Part shown: positions 1-6,581 of the stretch, piece by piece | How the letters are laid out: every line of letters starts with the position of its first letter | How positions within the stretch are numbered: position 1 is the first letter of the stretch | Assembly: GCA_027577415.1 (NCBI GenBank) | Contig: JANBQS010000914.1 | Coordinates: 1 to 10,489 of the forward strand | Length of the DNA: 10,489 nt | Direction of reading: 5' to 3' | DNA from: Coemansia sp. RSA 922 | Lineage: Eukaryota > Kickxellomycota > Kickxellomycetes > Kickxellales > Kickxellaceae | The notes under the pieces: generated by a model | The model's database searches: none | What the model was told of the DNA's origin: nothing | Seen by the model: only the letters and a program-made list of their open reading frames with translations | Position numbers and translations under genes: made by a program

Positions 1-235
1 TTTTTTATCGCGTCAATTAAATTTATCACTTGGTGATGGCCAGTGTATTGATAGGGCATTAGTATTATGTCGTTTTCGTAATTACGATAAATGCGATGCT
101 GAAGAATATGATATGAGATTATCGGTACATGAATATCGCTCCCAGTAAATCTTTTCTTGAGAAGTGGCGGAACAAGAACACAGGCGCCGCGGATATAGCG
201 ATTTACAAGGAGGCAGGGTAAAAGGCTCGCCCTTG
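1..235 (-). repeat. Dispersed repeat copy R1 (inverted relative to R2, R3, R4)
   Basis: The reverse complement of this stretch aligns with 1770-2002, 6295-6530 and 10286-10489. Bases 1-77 are identical to the reverse complement of 10413-10489; beyond base 77 the two copies diverge by substitutions and small indels. A well-conserved core around 178-198 (GGCGCCGCGGATAT on the + strand) is shared with R2. The copy begins at the first base of the window, so its true outer limit is not visible. Homology fades near 235, where other copies continue differently. Confidence 0.85.
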
Positions 236-540
236 TTGGCCTTGCCTTTCAATCGCAATTTTGAAAAGGCATTAGTAATCGAGATAATCTGACAAGGAAC
301 CTTGAAGGTCTCAGACATTGAACACCTTCTGCTTGCCAAGTCGCGTATGACGACCAACGATAAAAAGGACCAAGTTCATAGAGCCATTGCTGACCTTGAG
401 GTGATCCACAGATACGCTTTTCAAACAAGCAAGAGCTCCAAATGGTAGCGGGCGTAGATTCAGAGAAGATAGTAATGGCCAGATCAGTGGATATGCACAA
501 TATGACATGCCAAGAACCACATGTGGCATATTTCAAGTAA
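67..540 (+). pseudogene. Decayed copy of the repeat-associated gene (frameshifted)
   Basis: I do not recognise the product. The ATG at 67-69 is equivalent to the start codon of the short antisense ORFs in R2 and R4, but one base is missing at about 78, so this copy stops after four codons. Past that deletion the same reading (with one further stop) gives a peptide with APSKSFLEKWRNKNTGAAD, matching TPSKSFIETWWNKDTGAAD of R2. Further along, + strand frames look protein-like but are broken: a frame closing with a stop at 446-448 contains KKDQVHRAIADLEVIHRYAF, and an overlapping frame from 400 to the TAA at 538-540 contains DSEKIVMARSVDMHNMTCQ. At least two frame changes and internal stops are needed, so it cannot be an intact gene. 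Introns could explain some of the breaks. The opposite strand is also open but has a composition typical of an antisense shadow. Confidence 0.4.
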
Positions 541-665
541 GATTCGGAGCCCAAAAGTGAGCGGGTCAAGGAACACGGGGCATTTACAGGCGCAAGTCAA
601 TGTCCACACATCATACGTCAGTACCTTACTTTCTTTCTACGCTATTATCGCTTTTATCTGCCATC

Positions 666-1745
666 ATGCAGCTACGGGGACTGGTCGCCGCCGTTGTGCT
701 ATCCACAGCAGTCCTAGTAGCCGCACACGGCGACATGGATCCATTGAACTCAGAGCTTCAGTGGGGCACATACCGACCAAACTTGTACTTTGGCACTCGG
801 CCACGGCTACCCAACTCGCTACTCAGCGGTCTAATGTGGTTCGGACTCGACGACCAGCGCAACTGGCAAAAGATTCGGCATTCATGCGAGCTCGGTGACA
901 ACCTATCCGAGTACGGGTACTCTCGGCACAACGGGCGCGACTTTGGCGAACAAACCATGCGAGACAATGACCAGGACGTTGGAATAAAGTCTACGTTCAT
1001 CCAGGTCCCCGGCCAGCTTGGCGGTAGCTGGGCTGTAAGGTTCACGGGTCGGACACTCAATGAGGATGCGCAGGGCGTCTGGTTGGTGTATTACTTCGGC
1101 CTCCAAGGCAACGGTACCCTATCAACCTCCGTGAAGGACGACGTGGCTATGGTCAGAGGCAGGATTCCCGACCTCGGCAAGTTCAGTATTCGCATCGTAC
1201 CCGCCCACAGCAGCCAGCACCCGGCCTTTCTTGAGGACTTGCGCAACATTGGCGGGATCCACGGCAGTAAGATCAGCGGAGTGGGTCTGAAAGTGCCGAA
1301 GACTTACGTGTGGAAAGCCAAAGACGCGTTCCAAGATGTGTTGCTGGAATCGGCACAGACACGAGCCAGAGCCATGGCCAAACACGCTCAGGGCTCCGGT
1401 ATCCATGGAAGCCTGCTATTCGGGCTAAGCAACGCGGGACTGCGTAAGAAGGGAACCAATCTATTCTTTGCGCAAATGATCGTGCACGGCGAGTTTGCCT
1501 TTGACATCATCTACGAGTGTGCCGACAAGACCTCGCGCATCGACTCTGAGGCCATTGATGCTATAGCCAGCAACCGACGCAAGGAGTTCGACACCCGGTT
1601 TGAGTCCTCATTCAACCTGCGAGAAAATGGGTTTAGCGATGTGCAGATCGAGATGGCGCGGAATGCGCTCAGCAGCCTTATTGGCGGCATTGAATACTTT
1701 CACGGCAGCAGACTAGTATCCAGCAAATGCACAATATTCACCTGA
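666..1745 (+). CDS. Mannosyl-oligosaccharide glucosidase (glucosidase I, GH63), N-terminal domain only, 3' truncated
   Basis: Glucosidase I acts in the ER lumen and removes the outermost alpha-1,2-linked glucose from the freshly transferred N-glycan. The ORF is open from an ATG at 600, but the ATG at 666 is preferred because it places a hydrophobic signal or signal-anchor segment at the N-terminus (MQLRGLVAAVVLSTAVLVAA). Numbered from there, family-typical motifs are GTYRPNLYFG (34-43), SLLSGLMWFG (51-60), RHSCELGDNLSEYGYSRHNG (71-90) followed by RDFGEQ, and GGSWAVRFTG (119-128). The linker to the catalytic domain ends with GGIEYFHGSRLV (about 340-351). Only eight non-homologous residues follow before TGA at 1743-1745, and repeat sequence starts there. 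The whole C-terminal (alpha/alpha)6 catalytic domain is missing: family members are about 800 residues, this is 359. The catalytic part is not found elsewhere in the window. It should be inactive as an enzyme; a very long intron leading outside the window is possible but unlikely. Confidence 0.88.
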   Translation: MQLRGLVAAVVLSTAVLVAAHGDMDPLNSELQWGTYRPNLYFGTRPRLPNSLLSGLMWFGLDDQRNWQKIRHSCELGDNLSEYGYSRHNGRDFGEQTMRDNDQDVGIKSTFIQVPGQLGGSWAVRFTGRTLNEDAQGVWLVYYFGLQGNGTLSTSVKDDVAMVRGRIPDLGKFSIRIVPAHSSQHPAFLEDLRNIGGIHGSKISGVGLKVPKTYVWKAKDAFQDVLLESAQTRARAMAKHAQGSGIHGSLLFGLSNAGLRKKGTNLFFAQMIVHGEFAFDIIYECADKTSRIDSEAIDAIASNRRKEFDTRFESSFNLRENGFSDVQIEMARNALSSLIGGIEYFHGSRLVSSKCTIFT

Positions 1746-1783
1746 TTTAGTCGCTTTAAGACTTTGAATCTTGCCTACCTGTA

Positions 1784-1936
1784 TCATGCTTTCTTGTGCG
1801 CTGTTATATCCGCGGCGCCTGTGTCCTTGTTCCACCAAGTCTCAATAAAGGATTTACTGGGAGTGATCCTCATGTGCTCATAATCTTGTATCATATCCTC
1901 GAAGGTTACGTCTATCAAATTTACGGAAAACGACAT
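1784..1936 (-). CDS. Short repeat-associated ORF (50 residues), possible first exon
   Basis: This frame begins MSFSVNLIDVTFEDMIQDYE, contains TPSKSFIETWWNKDTGAADI and stops at a TGA at 1784-1786. The same start codon and frame occur in R4 (10423) and, broken by a one-base deletion, in R1 (67). R3 keeps the related frame without the ATG. A possible splice donor, ACAG|GTAGGC, lies just past the stop on the - strand; R3 has ACAA|GTAAGC at the same place, so this could be the first exon of a longer gene whose remainder is cut off here by the GH63 junction. The product is unrecognised. Most differences between R2 and R4 change the amino acid, so purifying selection is not evident. Confidence 0.3.
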   Translation of the reverse strand: MSFSVNLIDVTFEDMIQDYEHMRITPSKSFIETWWNKDTGAADITAHKKA

Positions 1937-1964
1937 AATACTAATACCCCTCAAATATACTGGC

Positions 1965-2002
1965 TATCGCCAAGCGATAAATTTCCTTGATGCGATAAAA
2001 AA
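1965..2002. promoter_or_regulatory. Palindrome and GATA-type motif cluster upstream of the antisense ORF (R2)
   Basis: TATCGC (1965-1970), a CAA spacer and GCGATA (1974-1979) form a perfect 6-bp inverted repeat, and a further GCGATAA lies at 1992-1998, followed by an A run. The cluster is about 30 to 65 bases upstream of the ATG of the - strand ORF. Equivalent clusters are at 25-37 (R1), 6499-6530 (R3, palindrome broken) and 10453-10465 (R4). Sites of the form TGATAA and CGATAA resemble fungal GATA-factor targets (HGATAR). A promoter role is inferred from position and repetition only. Confidence 0.35.
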
Positions 2003-2381
2003 GAAATAACATTAAAACATTTTTTTTGGCAACAAAAGATGGTCAAATTACTCCATGGCATAATTAGACCAAGGGGCTCCTGGTGGATCGACATTAGAGG
2101 TAATATGCTGACCAAGCATATCATGTTCACATCTCACCAAGTTGAGAGCAGCGGGGACCGAACCCAGACCAGCAGGGTAAGGAATTGACAAACACCAAGC
2201 ACACACTTATCCCAGGCAACTCATGTGCATATTGGCTCCTGATCTATCTACTGACCCCTGCCCCCTCAATTAAAAAAGCTTGGGCTGATGTGGTATTTAA
2301 AGTGCAATTTTCAATTGTCAAATATTCGACAGTTTATCAAATCTGCTCTGGGTGCCTTGGGTACTGCTTTCGGGTACCTCC

Positions 2382-2502
2382 ACAGCCTTACCGGCGTAGA
2401 CGGAGGAGTTCCAATTGCGCCTAGTTTGTCTTTCAAATTCAAAAGCTCCACCTCGAGACTTTTCAGGCACTTTCCACTCCACAGCCTTTCAGGCGTTGAT
2501 GG
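2382..2502 (+). repeat. Imperfect internal direct repeat of about 25 bp
   Basis: CCACAGCCTTACCGGCGTAG (from about 2382) recurs as CCACAGCCTTTCAGGCGTTG (from about 2478), and both continue with A/T-C/G-GGA. The spacing is about 97 bases. The corresponding region of unit 2 keeps only shorter traces (GCAGGCGTGGAC near 6940 and TCAGGCGCAAAC near 7028). Confidence 0.5.
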
Positions 2503-2839
2503 ACTCGTGCTCTTTGTCTTTTGGCGCTGAGCGTGTTTTTCCACAAGTACATTTCAATTCAGAGAGCGCATCTCCAAGCAAGTCATTGTACTCTAGATCC
2601 GATCACTAGCATCCATTGAATGAGATTAAGGGGAGCTCCTTTTTCTTTTTTTGCCCTCTACAAAAAACTATGCTTTGCAATTTGAATTTCTGTCTCCACA
2701 ATTATTTTTTATACTGTGAATTTCTCTTTGTGTACCACTACTATTTTAAACGAACAAGAACTATTTAAATATTTTCAAAACGAGTACTATAGTGAGTAAA
2801 CTCTTATATTGAAGAAATCAGAAAAGGTATAGTGAATAT

Positions 2840-4780
2840 TTAAGAGCCAGGCTGAACCTGTAGGCTCGTTGATAGCTGATACAGGCACTTTTTGGTGCGA
2901 GGGCTGATACGCTTGCTAGCAAAACAAACGAGGAACCTACAAAGCGCCTCCCATTTGGCTTCTCCGTTTCCTAAGAACAACGTGCTATATAGCTCGTTGT
3001 TCTGAAGCATGTCCACTGCAACACTAGTGTTGCTAGAAGAACCATTGTTGCACCTTGTCACATACAAGGCGTTACAATCCGTTGCCATAGAAAGTGCGTC
3101 TTCGAGGCCATTGTCATCATCAGCGATAAACTTGATGATGTTACCCACCCAACTCTCGACCATTTGGCAAACGCTGTTGGCTTCCATCCGCTGAACGCCC
3201 TTTTCCGTGGCGACAATGAGCGAGTGTAGATCCAGCCCGGTTGCGCCCAGAAACATGCTTCTTAGCATAGGGCCGGTCAGAAGGTCGACCGACATACTGC
3301 ACATTCTGACCAGGACGTAGCAGAGGCGCGGCCCGAGAACTGCCGCGTTTGGGTCGTTGGCGAGGCCGAGTTGCTCGCGATAGTTTTGGCGGAGCGCGCC
3401 AAGCTCCAGGTCGCGGCGGCAGAGGATGTTACGCCCGGCGATATCCTCGAAAACCTCCCCCTCGAGGTGGGGCGCCCAATGCTCTATTGCCACCACTCTG
3501 GCCAGCGTCGCAATACGCTCTTGAGACGAGGTGGTGCGGGGCATCAACGCGCTGCCGTAGATGTACCTGTAGGCTTCTTGAACGTATCTCAAGCTGGCGT
3601 AAGGCGCCTCGCCAAGGACAACCAGGAGGCGCTCACTCGTTACCTGCTCGCCCGAAGCGTCAAAGACCATGCCCGAAACGTCGTAGATCATGCGCAAGAG
3701 CTCGGCCGCTGCGACACTGTCGCTAACACGCATGTCGACAGCTGGGACGTCGACGGTAGGAGCGAAGAGGGCTGGGATGCCGGCGGCAGGAGCGCCGAAT
3801 GCTGAGATCTCGGCGGAAAGGGCGCCAGCGGCGGGGACAAAGGCTGAGATGTCGGCGGAAAGGGCGCCGGCGGCGGGTGCAGCAAAGGCTGAGTAGTCGG
3901 CGGCAAGGGAGCCAGCAGCAGGAGCGCCGAATGCTGAGATGTCGGCGGAAAGGGCGCCAGCGGCGGGTGCAGCAAAGGCTGAGTAGTCGGCGGCAAGGGA
4001 GCCAGCAGCAGGAGCGAAGGCTGAGATGTCGCGATCCAGGATGCCGGCAGCGGGAGCGACGCCAAAGGTAGGGGCGCCAGTGGCAGGAGCGACGAGGGCT
4101 GGGATATCGAGGGCAGCAAGCAGGCGCTCGACTGCGACTTTCTCGCTCAAACTGCGGTAGGTTGTAAGTGACGAGCCGGTCGCTGAACCGTCGTTGGTCA
4201 TCTGCCCGTCGCCTCTGTGGCGCTTTGGGGCTATCGGCGACTCTGTTGATTCGTTGATCGGGGCTGGGCGCTTCCCCTCCTGAGCCGCAGTTGGACGAGC
4301 TGCGGGAAGAGCTGCTACAAGCAGAGAAGGCAGAGCGGCAATAGGCAGGCATGGCGAATACGGCTTGGTAGGCGTGGCTGTGATAGGCGCTAGCAGTTGC
4401 TCCGTGGTAGAATCGTCGGTAGGAGCGTCGACGACAGGGATAGCGGATGTGCGGGCACTTGCCAATGAAATTACCTCCATTGCCATTCTCACGGTAGTAC
4501 GTTTAGCTAGCTCGAGCTGCTCGCTACCGAGTTTGAGCTGCTCGCTACTGAGTTTGAGCTGCTCATCACTCAGTGCGTGCTGTCTCCTGTAGAACTCGAG
4601 TAGTTCGGTGTTGAGTAGGATCTGTCTGCCGTTGAGTTCACGTCTCTTGAAATTGAGACCTAGTCCCCTGTTATGGAGTTCGAGCGGCGTCTCGACGATC
4701 TGCCTGTCTGCAGAATGGATGGCTTGATCCTGCGGCCTAGTAGCGGAGGCGCTTGGCTCGTAGTTGGTGGGCTGGTCCAT
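2840..4780 (-). CDS. Unrecognised 646-residue protein with heptad repeats, 15-residue Ala/Pro repeats and a conserved-looking C-terminal domain
   Basis: A single uninterrupted frame, with an ATG in good context (CACAAATGG), encodes 646 residues. I do not recognise the family. Residues 55-95 are predicted helical and contain three near-perfect heptads, SDEQLKL, SSEQLKL and GSEQLEL (71-91), suggesting a short coiled coil for oligomerisation. Residues 110-220 are low complexity with a basic patch, APKRHRG (184-190), that could be a nuclear localisation signal. Residues 242-340 are a tandem array of about 15-residue units such as APAAGSLAADYSAFA and APAAGALSADISAFG. From about 355 to 625 the composition becomes that of a folded, mostly helical domain, with a cysteine-containing stretch (PRLCYVLVRMCSMS, 484-497) and NNELYSTLFLGNGEAKWEAL (594-613). 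There is no signal peptide, no membrane segment and no visible transposase, reverse transcriptase or nuclease motif. It is richer in G+C than its flanks and lies inside repeat unit 1, which suggests either a passenger gene or the gene of an unrecognised mobile element. Confidence 0.8.
   Translation of the reverse strand: MDQPTNYEPSASATRPQDQAIHSADRQIVETPLELHNRGLGLNFKRRELNGRQILLNTELLEFYRRQHALSDEQLKLSSEQLKLGSEQLELAKRTTVRMAMEVISLASARTSAIPVVDAPTDDSTTEQLLAPITATPTKPYSPCLPIAALPSLLVAALPAARPTAAQEGKRPAPINESTESPIAPKRHRGDGQMTNDGSATGSSLTTYRSLSEKVAVERLLAALDIPALVAPATGAPTFGVAPAAGILDRDISAFAPAAGSLAADYSAFAAPAAGALSADISAFGAPAAGSLAADYSAFAAPAAGALSADISAFVPAAGALSAEISAFGAPAAGIPALFAPTVDVPAVDMRVSDSVAAAELLRMIYDVSGMVFDASGEQVTSERLLVVLGEAPYASLRYVQEAYRYIYGSALMPRTTSSQERIATLARVVAIEHWAPHLEGEVFEDIAGRNILCRRDLELGALRQNYREQLGLANDPNAAVLGPRLCYVLVRMCSMSVDLLTGPMLRSMFLGATGLDLHSLIVATEKGVQRMEANSVCQMVESWVGNIIKFIADDDNGLEDALSMATDCNALYVTRCNNGSSSNTSVAVDMLQNNELYSTLFLGNGEAKWEALCRFLVCFASKRISPRTKKCLYQLSTSLQVQPGS
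3761..4057 (-). repeat. Coding minisatellite: 45-bp units in a 90-bp higher-order pattern
   Basis: The array encodes residues 242-340 of the 646-residue protein. Two unit types alternate, one reading SLAADYSAFA and one ALSADISAFG, each preceded by APAAG. Two consecutive stretches of about 80 bases (starting near 3868 and 3958 on the + strand) are almost identical, which indicates a recent 90-bp duplication. Units at the ends of the array are more diverged. The array keeps the reading frame throughout, and length variation between strains would be expected. Confidence 0.85.
4508..4570 (-). repeat. Three 21-bp tandem units encoding coiled-coil heptads
   Basis: Three units, each resembling GAGTTTGAGCTGCTCGCTAC on the + strand, encode the heptads SDEQLKL, SSEQLKL and GSEQLEL (residues 71-91). 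The 21-base period equals one heptad, so gain or loss of a unit would change the length of the coiled coil without breaking the frame. Confidence 0.8.
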
Positions 4781-5213
4781 TTGTGATATCGCTCGTGTAA
4801 AAAATGAAGTGCTTGGCGATTTGACGAACGAAGGAAAGGTAAGCGTGCGTGGGCGAGCGGGTATAGTTTGTATGCTGCGAGTGGACTATTACGCGAAAAG
4901 GGGACTTTCGAAGTGAGCGAAAAGGTGGGATGTGTGGATTGTAAAAAAAGGAACCGAAGGAGGGCCAAGGGCGTGGTTTATGTACCCTGAGCGGATGCTC
5001 CTAGGTCTGCTACAAAAGATGACCACCTCTGTAAGCAACGATGCTTAGCCATTTTAACCCAGACACACTACCCCCCTTCACGACACTGAGCGATCTTCAC
5101 GCGGCAATTGCTCCTTTTTTTCAGACTCCGGGTGGCAGATCGGACAATGAAACATGATGCTAGGGAAGCGTAAAAAGCAGCATGCATATCCAGCAAAAGC
5201 AACTGCCGGCATA
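4781..5213 (-). promoter_or_regulatory. Upstream region of the 646-codon gene
   Basis: Read on the - strand, the last 190 bases before the ATG are pyrimidine-rich with few purine runs, as is common in fungal promoters and 5' leaders. A weak TATA-like ACTATACCC lies about 80-90 bases upstream of the start. GTGATATCGC (4784-4793 on the + strand) sits directly before the ATG and combines the two half-motifs, GTGAT and ATCGC, seen in the repeat palindromes; this may be chance. I found no ORF, RNA gene or repeat in 4970-5213. Confidence 0.3.
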
Positions 5214-5990
5214 TAGTGGGCATCAGCCAACTCCTTCACTGCAACCAAGACTTATCAAGAATCCGCTCCATGACCCCGTTTCAGCATTCGAAGGCGGGGT
5301 GCTTGAGGGGGGCATACAAACCCAGTACTTTCTTTGTTTTTAATAATATACAAACTTGGAGCACTTGCATGCGATGATGCAGACTTTATGAGAGTTGCTG
5401 CGGGGTGAAATGTTTTTCACCAAGCTTGCATTCCAATAAGACCACTAACCAGCGCCCCTTGATGACAAGAGGCGTCTTGGTAAGGGAATAGGCGTGAAAA
5501 GCCATTTTCAACACGATGTACGGCCATTTATTTAAAATAAAGCCTAATTGTCATGACATCAATCCCCTTGCCTTCAAAAAAAAAAAAAAAAACAACTACG
5601 TAAACTGCAGATGTTCCCCGAGTACAGTCAGGCTATCTTTTCATGGCGCCGGCATTAGCGTGGGGTATCTTACTTGCCCACGTACTTGAGCTCCCTGCGG
5701 TCGTACATAAATTAACCTGCAACGCCAGTTGTCAAAAAAGCGAAAATCCAAAGACATAAAATGGTGTTGCGCTATTCTACCGAGAGCCACAGCTGCATTT
5801 CCGGGAAAACGCGAAGAACATCACAAGGAACACAATGGACACACATTTTCGGGTCCAGTGATATTTTTGGCTTTTTTTGGCCTGGCACCTCTCGGCCTCT
5901 GAAGCATGTGTTCGCATATTGTGCAGATCAGGTGCCGCATGCTTTACTTGCCGTGGGCACCTATGCCGCTGTCAGCGTTGATGTAATCGG
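5214..5990 (+). repeat. Repeat unit 1, B half
   Basis: This half aligns with 7134-about 7975. Shared landmarks include TAGTGGGCATC at the left edge (5214 and 7134), GGGGTGCTTGAGGGGGG (near 5297 and 7207), TTGCATGCGAT, CTTGATGACAAG, TACAGTCAGGCTAT (near 5621 and 7567) and CATACATAAATT. Similarity is weaker past about 5760 and fades near the CCGATT/AATCGG element at about 5990, although faint traces may continue to about 6140. No frame is convincingly shared between the two copies, so I annotate no gene. Confidence 0.8.
5576..5592 (+). repeat. Poly-A tract of 17 bases
   Basis: Seventeen consecutive A residues lie inside the B half. The aligned position in unit 2 (about 7510-7560) lacks the run, so it expanded or was gained in this copy after the units separated. 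Its length may be unreliable in the assembly. Confidence 0.85.
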
Positions 5991-6019
5991 AAGATAAGAA
6001 ACGACTGTTATTGGCGATT

Positions 6020-6045
6020 GGATCGGCATTGTGGATCGGCATTGT
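6020..6045 (+). repeat. Tandem duplication of 13 bp
   Basis: GGATCGGCATTGT occurs twice back to back (6020-6032 and 6033-6045). It lies in the spacer between repeat units 1 and 2, a stretch with no supported gene on the + strand. Confidence 0.9.
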
Positions 6046-6140
6046 GGCCACAGGTTGGGCCAGATAGGCTGCGGCAACTGTTGATGGCAAAGGTGGCGCT
6101 GGCTATCTATACCTCGCCTGCGTGTCACTGCATAGATGTA

Positions 6141-6581
6141 TTACAAGTGCTGAGATGTGAATTGCACCCGGCGGATCCATGTAGCAATATGCTTTTTGCT
6201 GGCGAAACCAATGCCGACTAAAAAATCATGCACATAGTTTGTGCCCATACAGCGTTCCAATAGAACAACATCGTTATCACCTAAGTCACTTTTGAGCTTT
6301 GAATCTTGCTTACTTGTACCATGCGTTTTTTGTGCGCCGTTGGATCCACAGCGCTTGCGTGCAGTTTCTACTACCTCGAAAACAAAGGATTGACAGCGAG
6401 CGATCCTTCTGTACTGATAATCTCGTTTGATATCCTCCAAGGCTACTTCTATCGTGTTTATGTAAATATCATAAGAACAATCTATCGATACACTAGTTAT
6501 CGCCAAAGTGGCATTTAGATGATGCGATAAAAAATAGACCTTTGAAAAAATAGGTTTGACAAGAAATAAAAAGGAAGCCAT
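6141..6581 (-). CDS. Repeat-associated ORF of 146 residues (R3 copy), possible gene fragment
   Basis: The frame runs through repeat copy R3 and on into the spacer. Residues near 34-55 (INTIEVALEDIKRDYQYRRI) correspond to NLIDVTFEDMIQDYEHMRI of the short ORF in R2. The consensus ATG (MSFS) is lost here and the frame instead begins upstream with MASFLFLVKPIF, inside what is promoter-like sequence in other copies, so this start is doubtful. The C-terminal third, including GDNDVVLLERCMGTNYVHDF and ASKKHIATWIRRVQF, lies where R2 has been cut off by the GH63 junction, and may preserve more of the ancestral gene. The function is unknown. It may be a pseudogene fragment that happens to remain open. 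Confidence 0.3.
   Translation of the reverse strand: MASFLFLVKPIFSKVYFLSHHLNATLAITSVSIDCSYDIYINTIEVALEDIKRDYQYRRIARCQSFVFEVVETARKRCGSNGAQKTHGTSKQDSKLKSDLGDNDVVLLERCMGTNYVHDFLVGIGFASKKHIATWIRRVQFTSQHL

Larger units (their letters stand above)
1719..2600 (+). repeat. Repeat unit 1, A half (copy R2 plus downstream sequence)
   Basis: This stretch aligns base by base, with many substitutions and small indels, to about 6250-7133, at an offset of about 4540. Landmarks shared by both copies are CTTTGAATCTTGC (1763 and 6297), TTACTCCATGGC (2049 and 6584), TCTCACCAAGTTGAG and TTTTGGCGCTGAGCGTG (near 2520 and 7060). Homology begins directly at the point where GH63 similarity stops (about 1719) and is lost between about 2585 and 2610, where the 2.6 kb gene-bearing segment starts. 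Several frames are partly open on both strands. Differences between the two copies show no clear preference for third codon positions in any frame, so I do not call a gene here other than the short antisense ORF. Confidence 0.85.
2600..5213. other. Gene-bearing segment present in unit 1 and absent from unit 2
   Basis: The A halves are offset by about 4540 bases and the B halves by 1920, so unit 1 contains about 2.62 kb that unit 2 lacks. The left junction lies between about 2585 and 2610. On the right, the sequence TAGTGGGCATC resumes at 5214 and matches 7134. I see no terminal inverted repeats at the segment ends. A short TAG occurs near both junctions, which could be a target duplication but is too short to be meaningful. 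The segment holds one ORF (2840-4780) with A+T-rich flanks. Apart from T- and A-rich stretches I see nothing in 2600-2839, and 4781-5213 holds only the upstream region of that ORF. Confidence 0.75.

Noticed and set aside
249..569. A - strand gene, considered as a degraded ribosomal protein S4e because of NLVLFIVGRHTRLGK and GKANKGEPFTLPPCK
   Set aside because: The resemblance needs several frame changes and a missing internal block, and the + strand reading of the same region has a more protein-like composition and agrees in direction with the repeat-associated ORF.
1796..1990. + strand ORF of 64 residues (NKGFTGSDPHVLIIL), with similar frames in the other repeat copies
   Set aside because: Although open in all copies, differences are mostly amino-acid changing, and the opposite strand has a shared ATG and a more hydrophilic product. 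It is treated as a shadow.
2311..2544. - strand ORF of 77 residues in the A half
   Set aside because: It has no ATG start, and the matching frame in unit 2 contains stops. Other frames of the same stretch are equally open, so none is favoured.
3761..4057. CRISPR-like array
   Set aside because: The units are contiguous with no unique spacers and encode a regular peptide repeat in a eukaryotic gene.
3349..4352. Several long open frames on both strands over the G+C-rich middle of the 646-codon gene
   Set aside because: They follow from the 45-bp in-frame repeat and high G+C content, which keep all frames open. Only the 646-codon frame spans the whole region with a good start.
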